Numbered from the stretch's first letter, positions 16,325-25,825 are shown. The stretch is DNA of 64,000 bases from Flavobacterium sp. (GCF_035195345.1 NZ_CP136574.1:1054001-1118000); one strand, 5' to 3'. Translations and numbers: made by a program. Notes: generated by a model not told the origin, from the letters alone.

Positions 16325-17221
16325 ATGACAAAAGCGGTAAAGAAACAAGCCTTAGGAAGAGGTTTATCGGCTTTATTAAAAGATCCTGAAAATGATATTA
16401 AATCAGTTGAGGATAAAAATGCTGATAAAGTAGTAGGAAATATTATTGAATTAGATCTTGAATCGATTGAAATTAATCCGTTTCAACCGAGAACGAATTT
16501 CAACGAAGAAACCATACAAGAATTAGCCAAATCGATTAAAGAATTAGGTGTAATTCAACCGATAACCGTTAGAAAATTAGATTTCAACAAGTACCAATTA
16601 ATTTCTGGAGAGCGTCGTTTGCGTGCTTCAAAATTAATCGGATTGAAAACAATTCCGGCTTATATTCGATTGGCAAATGATAATGAATCATTGGTTATGG
16701 CATTGGTGGAAAACATCCAACGTCATGATTTAGACCCAATTGAGGTAGCTATTTCGTACCAACGTTTAATCGAAGAAATCAATTTAACACAAGAAGAATT
16801 GAGTGAGCGCGTAGGCAAAAAGCGTTCTACCATTACCAATTATTTACGTTTATTGAAATTAGACCCTATCATTCAAACAGGAATGCGCGATGGTTTTATT
16901 TCAATGGGACATGGAAGAGCGTTGATTAACATTGAAAATCAAGATGTTCAAAGCGATATTTATCACAAAGTGGTAACACAAAATCTTTCTGTAAGAGAAA
17001 CAGAGGCTTTGGTTAAAAATTACCAAGATAGCTTAAAACCAAAAACAACTAAACCTGCAAAAAGCAACTCATTTGACATCAAAGAAGAAGAGAAAAAAGC
17101 ATTTGCAAATTATTTCGGAACTAAAGTTGATGTAAAAGTAGCTGGTGGAAAAGGGAAAATAACAATTCCATTTCATTCTGAAGAAGACTTTAATCGTATC
17201 TTAAAACTTATAAACGCGTAG
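16325..17221 (+). CDS. parB: Chromosome partitioning protein ParB/Spo0J
   Basis: 298 residues. The N-terminus ALGRGLSALL is the ParA-stimulating segment. The nuclease-like/CTPase core has INPFQPR, then ELGVIQPITVR and SGERRLRASKLIGL (the phosphate-binding GERR motif). A helix-turn-helix follows (TQEELSERVGKKRSTITNYLRLL), and a C-terminal dimerisation segment closes the protein. ParB loads at parS and spreads as a CTP-dependent clamp. The next gene starts at the last base of its stop codon, so the three genes form one operon. Confidence 0.95.
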   Translation: MTKAVKKQALGRGLSALLKDPENDIKSVEDKNADKVVGNIIELDLESIEINPFQPRTNFNEETIQELAKSIKELGVIQPITVRKLDFNKYQLISGERRLRASKLIGLKTIPAYIRLANDNESLVMALVENIQRHDLDPIEVAISYQRLIEEINLTQEELSERVGKKRSTITNYLRLLKLDPIIQTGMRDGFISMGHGRALINIENQDVQSDIYHKVVTQNLSVRETEALVKNYQDSLKPKTTKPAKSNSFDIKEEEKKAFANYFGTKVDVKVAGGKGKITIPFHSEEDFNRILKLINA

Positions 17222-17781
17222 TGAAAGTATTGCAATACATAGCGCTTTCAATTTGTCTTTTTTTGAGTTTTCAAGTAAAAGCACAAGAAGAAATATCTTT
17301 AAAATCAGCCGATACAACAAAAGCCATTATTAATCCAAACACACCTGCAAAAGCAGCATTTTATTCAGCTTTAGTTCCTGGATTAGGACAAGCTTACAAT
17401 AAAAAGTATTGGAAAATTCCATTAGTATATGCTGGATTAGGTGCTGGAATATATTACTATACATGGAATCAAAAAAAATACCATGAATTTAGAGATGAAT
17501 ATAAAAGAAGATTAGACGGTACCTATGATCCAAACCACCCTATTTATGGAGATTTAGACAATGACCGTTTAGTTCGTGCGCAAAAATTTCACCAAAGAAA
17601 TAGAGATTTATCTGCTTTAATTACAGCTGTTATTTATATTTTAAATATTGTTGATGCTAATATTGATGGGCATTTAATGCAATTTAATGTCAATGATAAT
17701 TTATCTATTAAACCAGATATGAATCAAAATCAAATCGATTACAAATTCAATTACGGAATGACACTTACGTTTAATTTTTAA
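17221..17781 (+). CDS. DUF5683 family membrane protein
   Basis: 186 residues starting at GTG, overlapping the parB stop by one base. It has a signal peptide (ISICLFLSFQVKAQ) and then AAFYSALVPGLGQAYNKKYWKIPLVYAGLGAGIYYY, a hydrophobic hairpin typical of DUF5683. A second hydrophobic stretch (ALITAVIYILNIVDANIDGHL) follows. The function is unknown. Its fixed place between parB and dapB in flavobacteria suggests cotranscription rather than a proven role in segregation. Confidence 0.8.
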   Translation: MKVLQYIALSICLFLSFQVKAQEEISLKSADTTKAIINPNTPAKAAFYSALVPGLGQAYNKKYWKIPLVYAGLGAGIYYYTWNQKKYHEFRDEYKRRLDGTYDPNHPIYGDLDNDRLVRAQKFHQRNRDLSALITAVIYILNIVDANIDGHLMQFNVNDNLSIKPDMNQNQIDYKFNYGMTLTFNF

Positions 17782-17819
17782 CAAATATTTAGGTAACAAA
17801 TCATTCTTTATAACTACTA

Positions 17820-18536
17820 ATGAGTATGAAAATTGCACTTTTAGGTTACGGAAAAATGGGTAAAGTTATTGAAAGAATAGCTTTAGAGAGAGGGCATGAA
17901 ATCGTATTAAAAAAAGATCAAGACAACACTTTTGAAGGATTATTAAATGCTGATGTTGCCATCGACTTTAGTGTACCCGATAGCGCTGTTATCAATATTT
18001 CAGAATGTTTAAATAATGGAATCCCAGTAATTTCTGGAACAACAGGTTGGTTATCCGATTATCCAAAAATGGTGGCTTTGTGTGAAGATAAAAACGGAAG
18101 TTTTATCTATGGTTCTAATTTTAGTTTAGGTGTAAATGTGTTTTTTGAATTAAACGAATATTTAGCCAAAATGATGGCCAACTTGAAACAATACAACGTT
18201 TCAATGGAAGAAATTCATCACATACAAAAGTTAGATGCACCAAGCGGAACAGCCATAACATTAGCAGAAGGAGTTATCAAAAATACTGATTATTCTAATT
18301 GGACATTAGAAACTCCAAATAGTAACGAAATACATATAGAAGCAAAACGCATTGAAAATGTTCCAGGAACGCATAGTATTTTTTACGATAGTGAAGTTGA
18401 CCAAATCGAAATCAAACACACAGCACACAGCAGAGAAGGTTTTGCATTAGGAGCTGTTGTCGCAGCAGAATGGTTAGTTGATAAAAAAGGTGTTTTTACT
18501 ATGAAAGATGTACTTTTTAATGGTTCTAAGCTATAG
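17820..18536 (+). CDS. dapB: 4-hydroxy-tetrahydrodipicolinate reductase
   Basis: 238 residues, close to the family's usual 240-270. It makes tetrahydrodipicolinate with NAD(P)H in the lysine/diaminopimelate pathway, needed for peptidoglycan. The nucleotide-binding GYGKMGK is at residues 9-15. ISGTTGW follows. The active-site region EEIHHIQKLDAPSGTA contains the His pair and the substrate-binding KxDAPSGTA. It starts ATG-AGT-ATG; either ATG could be used, two codons apart. It is third or fourth in the parAB operon. Confidence 0.95.
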   Translation: MSMKIALLGYGKMGKVIERIALERGHEIVLKKDQDNTFEGLLNADVAIDFSVPDSAVINISECLNNGIPVISGTTGWLSDYPKMVALCEDKNGSFIYGSNFSLGVNVFFELNEYLAKMMANLKQYNVSMEEIHHIQKLDAPSGTAITLAEGVIKNTDYSNWTLETPNSNEIHIEAKRIENVPGTHSIFYDSEVDQIEIKHTAHSREGFALGAVVAAEWLVDKKGVFTMKDVLFNGSKL

Positions 18537-18615
18537 GCTTTAGACAATAAATAATAAATTATAAATTATAACAAAGCTAAAAGCATTTTGCTTAAAGCTT
18601 ACAGCAAATAAAATT

Positions 18616-20172
18616 ATGGAAATATCAGGTTGGTTAATTTTTATCTTATTAATTCAAGTAATTCATGGAATTGGAACTTGGAAATTATATGTAAAAGCAG
18701 GAAGAAAATCTTGGGAAGCATTTATTCCAGTGTATAACGGAATTGTATTAATGCAACTCATAAATCGTCCAAAATGGTGGATTTTACTCCTTTTTATACC
18801 CGTTATCAATTTGTTTTTATTTCCAATTATATGGATTGAAACGTTAAGAACATTTGGTAAAAAATCAACCGTTGATATGGTTTTAGGTGTAGTTACATTA
18901 GGATTTTACATCGCTTATGTAAATTACACACAAGAAACTACTTATCATGCTAATCGCGATTTAAAAGCTCCAAATAAAACAATGGACACCTTGGGTTCGC
19001 TTTCTTTTGCAATTGTTGTAGCTACTTTAGTTCACACGTATTTTATTCAACCTTACACGATTCCAACTTCATCGTTAGAAAAATCTTTGTTAGTTGGCGA
19101 TTTTCTATTTGTGAGTAAATTTCATTATGGAGCAAGAACACCTATGACGCCTATTGCTGCGCCTATGGTTCATGATACTTTACCTTTAGTAAAAGTAAAA
19201 TCATATACTACTAAACCTTCATTACCTTATTTCCGTTTTCCTGCATTGCAAAAAATTGAGCGTAATGATATTGTAGTTTTCAACTGGCCTGCTGATACAT
19301 TGTTTCACATGTACAAAGCAGCTGACAAGAGATATGATAAACCTATCGACAAGAAAACTAACTACGTAAAACGATGTACTGCTATTCCTGGAGATAAAAT
19401 TGAAATTAAAGATGGTATTATTTTTATAAACGGAAAAGAATCAATTCTTCCTGAAAGAGCAAAACCGCAATACTCATACAAAGTAGCTTGGGATGGCAAA
19501 ACACCAGTTGATTTAGATTATATTAAGAAAGAATTTAGCATAACTGATGCTTTTGGTCAAATTGCAAAAGACACTTTAATTTTTAGTGCATTGCCACAAG
19601 CTTATGCAGAAAGATTGAAAAATATTCCTGGACTTACTAAAGTAGAACGTATCATTCATAAAGAAACTGATAAAACTATTTTCCCTGGAACAAAAAATTG
19701 GAACGTAGACAATTTAGGCCCAATCTATATACCTGAAGCTGGTAAATCAGTAGAATTAAACAAAGAAACATTACCATTATATAAAAAAGTAATTGGCGAA
19801 TACGAAGGAAACGATTTAAAAGTAAACGGTGATGAAATTCGTATCAATGGACAAATTGCAACTTCTTATACTTTTAAACAAAATTACTATTGGATGATGG
19901 GAGACAACCGTCATAATTCATTAGATTCTCGCTATTGGGGATTTGTTCCAGCTGATCATATTGTTGGAAAACCAATATTTATTTGGATGAGTATCGATGG
20001 TATCAATGATGGTATTAAAAACTGGAGCATCCGTTGGGATAGATTATTTACTACTGTTAGCGGTGAAGGCCAACCTCAATCCTACTTTAAATATTTCTTG
20101 TTTGCATTAGCGGCTTATTTCGCTTTTGATTATTTCAGAAACAAAAAGAAAAAGAAAGAAAACAAAGAATAA
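18616..20172 (+). CDS. lepB: Signal peptidase I, enlarged Bacteroidota form
   Basis: 518 residues, about twice the E. coli core. It cleaves signal peptides at the outer face of the inner membrane. Residues 1-105 form an extra N-terminal membrane domain with several helices (DUF5684-like). A further helix (about 127-145) precedes the catalytic box PTSSLEKSLLVGD, with nucleophile Ser153. The general-base lysine is Lys252 in NYVKRCTAIPGD. A large insertion separates this from the C-terminal box GDNRHNSLDSRYWGFVP. The protein ends in a second transmembrane helix and a lysine-rich tail. Confidence 0.93.
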   Translation: MEISGWLIFILLIQVIHGIGTWKLYVKAGRKSWEAFIPVYNGIVLMQLINRPKWWILLLFIPVINLFLFPIIWIETLRTFGKKSTVDMVLGVVTLGFYIAYVNYTQETTYHANRDLKAPNKTMDTLGSLSFAIVVATLVHTYFIQPYTIPTSSLEKSLLVGDFLFVSKFHYGARTPMTPIAAPMVHDTLPLVKVKSYTTKPSLPYFRFPALQKIERNDIVVFNWPADTLFHMYKAADKRYDKPIDKKTNYVKRCTAIPGDKIEIKDGIIFINGKESILPERAKPQYSYKVAWDGKTPVDLDYIKKEFSITDAFGQIAKDTLIFSALPQAYAERLKNIPGLTKVERIIHKETDKTIFPGTKNWNVDNLGPIYIPEAGKSVELNKETLPLYKKVIGEYEGNDLKVNGDEIRINGQIATSYTFKQNYYWMMGDNRHNSLDSRYWGFVPADHIVGKPIFIWMSIDGINDGIKNWSIRWDRLFTTVSGEGQPQSYFKYFLFALAAYFAFDYFRNKKKKKENKE

Positions 20173-20194
20173 TTCTGTTTAAAAAACTCAACTC

Positions 20195-20240
20195 AAATTC
20201 ACTATTATTCACGAATTAATTTGTGGTAATTAGTGAATTT
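20195..20240. repeat. Inverted repeat between lepB and wbqC-like gene
   Basis: AAATTCACTA and TAGTGAATTT are perfect 10-base arms, 26 bases apart, with partial pairing inside. It may be a weak terminator for lepB, although no long T-run follows. Confidence 0.45.
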
Positions 20241-20268
20241 GCGTTACTAAACTATTCCTGTTATTTTT

Positions 20269-20880
20269 ATGAACATCCTTATACATCCGAGTTATTTTCC
20301 ATCAATTAGTCACTATATCGCATTGACTCAAGCTGACACGGTAACTTTTGAAATGGAAGACAATTTCCAAAAACAGACCAATAGGAATAGGATGTACATT
20401 TATAGTCCAAACGGCATTCAATTATTAAATGTACCGGTAAAGCATAGTGCAGAAAAACATCAAAAATTCAAAGATGTTCGAATCGAAAATGATTTTGGTT
20501 GGCAAAAGAATCACTTTAAATCTTTAGAAGCTGCCTATAGAACATCCCCTTTTTTCGAATATTTTGAGGATGATTTTCGGCCATTATTTGAAAAAAAACA
20601 CGAATTCCTAATGGATTTAAACTTGGAAATTTTTGAATTAGTGAATGATTCTTTAGGAATCAATATTAAAGCTGAAAAAACAATTGAATTTTTTCATGAA
20701 GTTCCAAACTTCAATGATTTTAGACATTTAATTAATGGTAAAAAAGACACTACCAAAATAGAGGAATATACTCAAGTTTTTAATGAAAAACATGGGTTTA
20801 TAAACAACTTAAGTATTCTAGATTTACTTTTTAACGAAGGAAGATACGCGGTAGATTATTTAAAAAATCAAAATATATAA
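20269..20880 (+). CDS. WbqC-like family protein
   Basis: 203 residues. HPSYFPSISHYIALTQADTV at the start, then NRMYIYSPNGIQLLNVPVKH and KNHFKSLEAAYRTSPFFEYF, are the recognisable WbqC-family blocks. The family is linked to O-antigen and cell-surface sugar loci in other bacteria, but its enzymatic role is not settled. Its fixed place after lepB in flavobacteria is a neighbourhood clue only. No signal peptide, so it should be cytoplasmic. Confidence 0.85.
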   Translation: MNILIHPSYFPSISHYIALTQADTVTFEMEDNFQKQTNRNRMYIYSPNGIQLLNVPVKHSAEKHQKFKDVRIENDFGWQKNHFKSLEAAYRTSPFFEYFEDDFRPLFEKKHEFLMDLNLEIFELVNDSLGINIKAEKTIEFFHEVPNFNDFRHLINGKKDTTKIEEYTQVFNEKHGFINNLSILDLLFNEGRYAVDYLKNQNI

Positions 20881-20888
20881 AATTTTGA

Positions 20889-21914
20889 TTAAAAATTTAA
20901 GCGAGCAATCTGAGGGAAATGATCACTTTGAAAAAAGGTATCTATTGCTGTAAATTGTTTTACTTCAATAACATTGTCAACTAAGATAAAATCAATTCTG
21001 GCTGGATAATACTTGAAATTATACGATTTTCCAAAACCTGTTCCCCCTTCTTCAAATGCATCTTTCATTTCACCTTTGATTGTTCTATAAACATAAGAAA
21101 ATGCACTATTGTTTAAATCGCTACAAATGATTTTTGGATAAGGGCAATTTTCAAAATGTTCTCTAATAATTTCCGATTGTTGTTGCTGTTTTCCAAAAGC
21201 CAAACTTAATCTTTTCAAAATAAACTTCGATTTAGCCTCATCGATTTTCTCATTAATATCCGCACTAATTTTAACCGACTGCAAATGAATACTATACACT
21301 CTAATTGTATCTTTCCCTTTTAATACATCCGCAAATATTGCATTGTTAAAAGAACCTGGAAATTCAATTTCACCCTTGTTTATGATTTTATAATTGGAAT
21401 AAATGGCTTGCCCGTATTTCAACTTTTCACCATTCAAATTAACATACGAATAGGGAAATTGATTAAAATCAGCGCTTTCATTATCGGTAAAATCTTGTAA
21501 GCATAATATATCCGGAGACTCCGTTCTTATCAATTTTGAAATTTGCTCAGGCACATCATTCTTTGGCAACCATTCATAAATATTAAACAATCGTACATTG
21601 TACGACATTACTTTAAAATCTGATGTTTCTTTAGGTAAATTCGTTTCTGAAAATTTATAAAAACGGTTAATAAAAGTTATCCCTATCAACAATAAAATTC
21701 CTGACAGCAACATTTGGCGTTTTAATTGCAAAACCCAATACACAAAAAAGAAAAAGTTTAAAATTAAAAACAGCGGCATTATAAGTGTCAAGACGCTTAA
21801 AAAAGGAAAAGCTTTTGGCGCTAAAAACGGTAATAAATACGCAAGAAAAGTTAATACAGCAAGAACTATATTAAAAAAAAACATTATTTTACTCAACCAT
21901 GATTGTTTCTGCAT
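20889..21914 (-). CDS. Endonuclease/exonuclease/phosphatase (EEP) family protein with membrane anchor
   Basis: 341 residues. Three hydrophobic segments occupy about residues 8-90. The EEP catalytic domain follows: FKVMSYNVRLFNIYEW (metal-binding Asn), DILCLQDF (Glu replaced by Gln in this motif), VYSIHLQS, ICSDLNNSAFSYVY (Asp/Asn pair), and the closing SDHFPQIARL with the catalytic His. Such proteins are Mg-dependent phosphodiesterases facing the periplasm; the substrate is unknown. It is the last gene of the mutL-rhomboid operon, four bases after the upstream rhomboid. Confidence 0.85.
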   Translation of the reverse strand: MQKQSWLSKIMFFFNIVLAVLTFLAYLLPFLAPKAFPFLSVLTLIMPLFLILNFFFFVYWVLQLKRQMLLSGILLLIGITFINRFYKFSETNLPKETSDFKVMSYNVRLFNIYEWLPKNDVPEQISKLIRTESPDILCLQDFTDNESADFNQFPYSYVNLNGEKLKYGQAIYSNYKIINKGEIEFPGSFNNAIFADVLKGKDTIRVYSIHLQSVKISADINEKIDEAKSKFILKRLSLAFGKQQQQSEIIREHFENCPYPKIICSDLNNSAFSYVYRTIKGEMKDAFEEGGTGFGKSYNFKYYPARIDFILVDNVIEVKQFTAIDTFFQSDHFPQIARLNF

Positions 21915-21918
21915 AGGC

Positions 21919-22776
21919 TTATTTTCCTGCTTTAAAAAGGAATTCTTTTTCTTCTTTAGTTAAACTATCATAACCTGATTTACTGATTTTATCTAAAATA
22001 TCATCAATTTGTTTTTGAGCAAAATCCTTATTGGATACTGACGAATTTACAACATTTTTTGTTGCATTGCGATGTACTTTCTTAAAAGGGGTTTTCTTTT
22101 TAGGCTTAAATAAATTTGCGAAAGTATCTAATAAAGCTGAAAATGGTTTGGTAATATCTTTTCCTGTTTGCAATAATTTTATATAAATAAATCCAAACAA
22201 AGCACCGCCTAAATGAGCTAAATGACCTCCTGTATTATCTAAAGGCATTTGAATTAAATCGACCAATAAAATAACAAAAGCCACATGCCACAATTTCACA
22301 ATACCAATTAATGGAATACGCAACAACATAAAAGGCGCATAAGTAGCGGTTGCAATTAAAATAGCCATAATAGCTCCACTTGCCCCAACCAACAAACCAG
22401 CTTTTCCAATAAAAAGATAAGATAGAACAAATGTAATTCCAGAAAAAACTCCACCTAACACATAAACCCCAAGTAACTGTTTATCTGTGAAATATGTATT
22501 AAATAATCTTCCTGAGAAATGAAGCACCATCAAATTAAAAAACAAATGCAAAAATCCGCTATGAAAAAAATTAAACGTGATTAATGTCCATGGCGTACGA
22601 ACAAAAACCCCTAAATCAGATGACAAAGCAATCCATGTTGGAATTTGAAATTGCTCAACAGAAAAACTATAAAAAAACACTAACGAAAACAAGAAGAAAC
22701 CAATGTTCCAAAAGATTAACTTTTGAACCATGCCTCCTGTTTTGTATTGTAGCTTTAAATCGTCTAAAATGTTCAT
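21919..22776 (-). CDS. Rhomboid family intramembrane serine protease (285 aa)
   Basis: Six hydrophobic helices with the rhomboid catalytic dyad. Ser133 lies in GASGAIMAIL and His188 in GGHLAHLGGALFGF. The FFHSGFLHLFFN segment near residues 70-81 carries the conserved oxyanion-side His and Asn. A soluble basic C-terminal tail of about 80 residues follows. Rhomboids cut transmembrane segments of other proteins inside the inner membrane. A second rhomboid lies immediately upstream in the same operon; the two are diverged, so this is not a recent tandem duplication. Substrates are unknown. Confidence 0.93.
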   Translation of the reverse strand: MNILDDLKLQYKTGGMVQKLIFWNIGFFLFSLVFFYSFSVEQFQIPTWIALSSDLGVFVRTPWTLITFNFFHSGFLHLFFNLMVLHFSGRLFNTYFTDKQLLGVYVLGGVFSGITFVLSYLFIGKAGLLVGASGAIMAILIATATYAPFMLLRIPLIGIVKLWHVAFVILLVDLIQMPLDNTGGHLAHLGGALFGFIYIKLLQTGKDITKPFSALLDTFANLFKPKKKTPFKKVHRNATKNVVNSSVSNKDFAQKQIDDILDKISKSGYDSLTKEEKEFLFKAGK

Positions 22777-22814
22777 TCTCTATTTTCTTTACTCTTGATT
22801 CTTTGCTTTAAAAA

Positions 22815-23564
22815 CTATCTATCCCAACGGTTATTACTAAACTGATTTTTCTTCCAATACCACATCATAATAAAACCAATTAAAGCCCCACCTACATGGG
22901 CAAAATGGGCAATATTTCCGCCAAAAATACTATAACCTGTTACACCTGAAAACAAATCTAACAATACAATTACAGGAACAAAATATTTTGCTTTAACAGG
23001 AACTGGAATAAACATAAAGCCTAATTCTGCATTTGGAAACATAAAAGCGAAGGCTACTAATAAACCGTAAATTGCTCCTGAAGCTCCTACCGCCTGAGTA
23101 TTAAATGCATCACCCATTTGATTTACATATTGCTGAAGCAAAACAGTATCTGGAGCATTAATATTTATACTCTCCCCTTTTATAAGAGTTTGAATATCAG
23201 CCATTGAAACACCATTCTGTAAAAGCATATTTTGTGCATCATGGAAATAATAATAATTTACTCCCGAATGAACCAAAGCCGCTCCAATTCCACAAGAAAA
23301 ATAGAAAAACAAAAACTTCTTTGCTCCCCAAAAATGCTCCAAAGCACTTCCAAAAGAAATTAACGCAAACATATTAAAGAAAATATGCATCAAACTTCCA
23401 TGCATAAACATGTGCGTAATAGGTTGCCAAAACTTAAAACCATCGTTTTCAAAATAATGTAACGACAATAATTCATTAGCTTGTGGCACAAAATAACTTC
23501 CTATAAAAAATAAAACATTTATAATTAAAAGCTGTTTTACGGTATCGGTCATATTATTCATCAT
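22815..23564 (-). CDS. Rhomboid family intramembrane serine protease (249 aa)
   Basis: Hydrophobic protein with the rhomboid motifs: HMFMHGSLMHIFFNMFAL (His/Asn of helix 2), the nucleophile Ser162 in VGASGAIYGLLVAF, and His223 in NIAHFAHVGGALIGF. Between helices it has a hydrophilic insert of about 45 residues (residues 108-155) on the expected periplasmic side. It overlaps the end of mutL by 4 bases, implying translational coupling. Together with the following rhomboid gene it forms a conserved pair next to mutL in this lineage. Confidence 0.93.
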   Translation of the reverse strand: MMNNMTDTVKQLLIINVLFFIGSYFVPQANELLSLHYFENDGFKFWQPITHMFMHGSLMHIFFNMFALISFGSALEHFWGAKKFLFFYFSCGIGAALVHSGVNYYYFHDAQNMLLQNGVSMADIQTLIKGESININAPDTVLLQQYVNQMGDAFNTQAVGASGAIYGLLVAFAFMFPNAELGFMFIPVPVKAKYFVPVIVLLDLFSGVTGYSIFGGNIAHFAHVGGALIGFIMMWYWKKNQFSNNRWDR

Positions 23565-25417
23565 AGAGCAAATCTTTTATCTAAATCTTCTACCGTTAAG
23601 GTAATAAATGTGGGTTTTTGAAAAGGTGAAAAATTAGGGTCTTTACAAGCAAATAACGAATTTACTAAATTTTCTTGTTCTTTTATTGATAAGAAGGTCC
23701 CTGTTTTTACTGCCATGCTTTTTGCCATAGATTTGGCAACGCTATCACTTTGTGAAAAACTACTTTCCGGAATTTCATTGTGTAAATTATTAATTAATTC
23801 TTCCAACACAATAGAAACTTCACTTTCTGCCATCAAAATAGGCAATCCAGAAATCTGAACAGAATCCGTATTAAACGCATCAAAAACAAAACCCGTATTT
23901 TCTAATGTTGACTGTAATTCTTTTAGCAATATCATTTCATCTGAAGAAAAATACAACTCCAAAGGAAACAACAATTGCTGACTCGATGCTTTTTGAACGG
24001 TAATATTCGTTAAAAATTGTTCATACAACACACGTTGGTGCGCTCTACCTTGATCAATTACTAACATACCTGATTTTATAGCACTTACAATATATTTTTT
24101 ATGAATTTGGTAAGTTGAAGACGTTTTTGTTTCTTCCACTTCATCATCAAATAGTTTTCCAGTTACTTCTTCACTTTCAAACGAGAATTGATCTAATTCT
24201 TGTGTTTCCTGCTTTAATCCTACATATAAACTTTCCCAACTTGCTGATGCTGTTTCTCTTTTATAGCTTCCAAAAGAAGAAAGCGATTTAGTTGCAGGTT
24301 TATCAGTCGCAAATGGATTAAAACTAGAATCTACTTGAATAGTTGGGAAATCGGCCTCTTTATCTTTATATTGATACGGCGTATCTAAATTGGAATCGCG
24401 CTCAAAATCTAAAACTGGCGCCACATTAAATTGTCCTAAACTATGTTTTACCGCTGAACGCAAAATAGCATATAATGAATGTTCGTCATCAAATTTGATT
24501 TCCGTTTTGGTGGGATGAATATTGATGTCAATAGTATGCGGTGGCACTTGTAAATACAAGAAATAACTCGGTTGATTGCCTTCCTTTAACAAACCCTCGT
24601 ATGCATTCATGATTGCATGATGCAAATACGCACTTTTGATATACCTATCGTTCACAAAGAAAAACTGCTCTCCTCTACTCTTTTTTGCAAATTCAGGTTT
24701 ACCTACAAATCCAGTAATATTAATTAGTTCCGTTTCCTCCGAAACAGGCACTAATTTTTCATTGGTTTTTCCTCCAAAAATATTAACAATGCGTTGACGA
24801 TAATTCGAACTTGGCAAATTATACAATTCACTTCCATTATGAATCAACGTAAATGAAATCGACGGATGTGCCATAGCTACCCGTTGGAATTCATCCATAA
24901 CGTGACGAAATTCCACTGTTTCCGATTTCAAAAAATTCCTTCTAGCAGGAATATTAAAAAATAAGTTTTTAACCGCAAATGAAGTTCCTTTTGGCAAAAC
25001 AGCAACATCTTGAGTTACTAATTTACTACCTTCTATTACAATATGATTACCCAACTCTTCTTGGTCTTGTTTAGTTTTCATTTCTACATGAGCAATTGCA
25101 GCAATAGAAGCCAATGCTTCCCCACGAAAACCTTTAGTATGCAAATCAAATAAATCTTCTGCTTGGCGAATTTTAGAAGTAGCATGGCGCTCGAAACACA
25201 AACGCGCATCGGTAGTATTCATACCTAAACCATTATCGATAACCTGAACCAATGTTTTACCCGCTTCTTTTACAATTAATTTAATGTCAGAAGCTTTTGC
25301 ATCAACGGCATTTTCCAACAATTCTTTAACTACAGAAGCAGGTCGTTGAACCACTTCTCCAGCAGCAATTTGATTGGCAACATGATCGGGTAAAAGTTTA
25401 ATAATACTGGCTGCCAT
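23561..25417 (-). CDS. mutL: DNA mismatch repair protein MutL
   Basis: 618 residues. The GHKL ATPase domain has IKLLPDHVANQIAAGEVVQRP, ELLENAVDA (Mg-binding Asn), VIDNGLGM, and RHATSKI with TKGFRGEALASIAA. A transducer domain and a variable linker follow. The C-terminal dimerisation domain contains VIDQGRAHQRVLYEQFL; the metal-binding DQHA(X)2E(X)4E endonuclease motif appears only in part, as DQGRAHQRVLYE. MutL couples MutS mismatch recognition to strand removal. It shares one base with the upstream small membrane gene, whose stop overlaps its ATG. Confidence 0.96.
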   Translation of the reverse strand: MAASIIKLLPDHVANQIAAGEVVQRPASVVKELLENAVDAKASDIKLIVKEAGKTLVQVIDNGLGMNTTDARLCFERHATSKIRQAEDLFDLHTKGFRGEALASIAAIAHVEMKTKQDQEELGNHIVIEGSKLVTQDVAVLPKGTSFAVKNLFFNIPARRNFLKSETVEFRHVMDEFQRVAMAHPSISFTLIHNGSELYNLPSSNYRQRIVNIFGGKTNEKLVPVSEETELINITGFVGKPEFAKKSRGEQFFFVNDRYIKSAYLHHAIMNAYEGLLKEGNQPSYFLYLQVPPHTIDINIHPTKTEIKFDDEHSLYAILRSAVKHSLGQFNVAPVLDFERDSNLDTPYQYKDKEADFPTIQVDSSFNPFATDKPATKSLSSFGSYKRETASASWESLYVGLKQETQELDQFSFESEEVTGKLFDDEVEETKTSSTYQIHKKYIVSAIKSGMLVIDQGRAHQRVLYEQFLTNITVQKASSQQLLFPLELYFSSDEMILLKELQSTLENTGFVFDAFNTDSVQISGLPILMAESEVSIVLEELINNLHNEIPESSFSQSDSVAKSMAKSMAVKTGTFLSIKEQENLVNSLFACKDPNFSPFQKPTFITLTVEDLDKRFAL

Positions 25418-25710
25418 TATTTTCTTCTAAAAATGGAAAAATCAAAATCAATGATAAAGAAAAATATCAAAACCAAAATTAAGGCAATGATAATAACACG
25501 CATATTAAAAGAACGATTTTTTCTATTTCTACTGGCATCTCTAGCATCACTCCATAATGCTCTCATATCATTATAACTTGCTGTTTCTCTATCGCGTCTT
25601 ATTGCAGAATCAAAATCAAATGGATTGTCTACTGTTTTACCTTCGTAATGACGAGGCGTGTAATTAAATCTTTTGTTTTTTGGCATTCTACCTTTTCCAA
25701 ACTTAATCAT
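25417..25710 (-). CDS. Small tail-anchored membrane protein, unknown function
   Basis: 97 residues. A hydrophilic, Arg/Asp-rich N-terminal part (RFNYTPRHYEGKTVDNPFDF, then RRDRETAS) is followed by one C-terminal helix (about residues 70-90, VIIIALILVLIFFFIIDF). Homologues in flavobacteria are sometimes labelled riboflavin synthase subunit beta; nothing in this sequence supports that, and the label probably leaked from the nearby ribH gene. A TAAATTTG promoter element at 25727-25734 precedes it, so it opens the mutL operon. The start could also be the second Met (residue 9). Confidence 0.8.
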   Translation of the reverse strand: MIKFGKGRMPKNKRFNYTPRHYEGKTVDNPFDFDSAIRRDRETASYNDMRALWSDARDASRNRKNRSFNMRVIIIALILVLIFFFIIDFDFSIFRRK

Positions 25711-25726
25711 GTCGCATTATTTTTTT

Positions 25727-25734
25727 CAAATTTA
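25727..25734 (-). promoter_or_regulatory. -7 promoter element (TAAATTTG) for the mutL operon
   Basis: TAAATTTG on the minus strand, with a TTTG 23 bases upstream, is at the long end of the flavobacterial spacing range. It lies after the ribH terminator and 17 bases before the first gene of the operon. Confidence 0.5.
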
Positions 25735-25772
25735 AGGATTTTTATGCGTTTAATCTCCAAATTTTTGTTAAC

Positions 25773-25798
25773 AAAAAATCCCGATTAAAATCGGGATT
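25773..25798 (-). terminator. Terminator after ribH
   Basis: On the minus strand AATCCCGAT pairs with ATCGGGATT around a TTTA loop, followed by a T-run (plus-strand A-run 25773-25778). Confidence 0.85.
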
Positions 25799-25825
25799 AG
25801 TATATTGATTTTAAAGGAAATCCTT

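Noticed and set aside
21919..23564. Rhomboid pair as a recent tandem duplication
   Set aside because: Apart from catalytic motifs the two proteins differ in sequence, length and inserts.
25417..25710. Riboflavin synthase subunit beta label for the 97-residue protein
   Set aside because: It has a tail-anchor helix and no lumazine synthase motif; the real ribH is the neighbouring gene.
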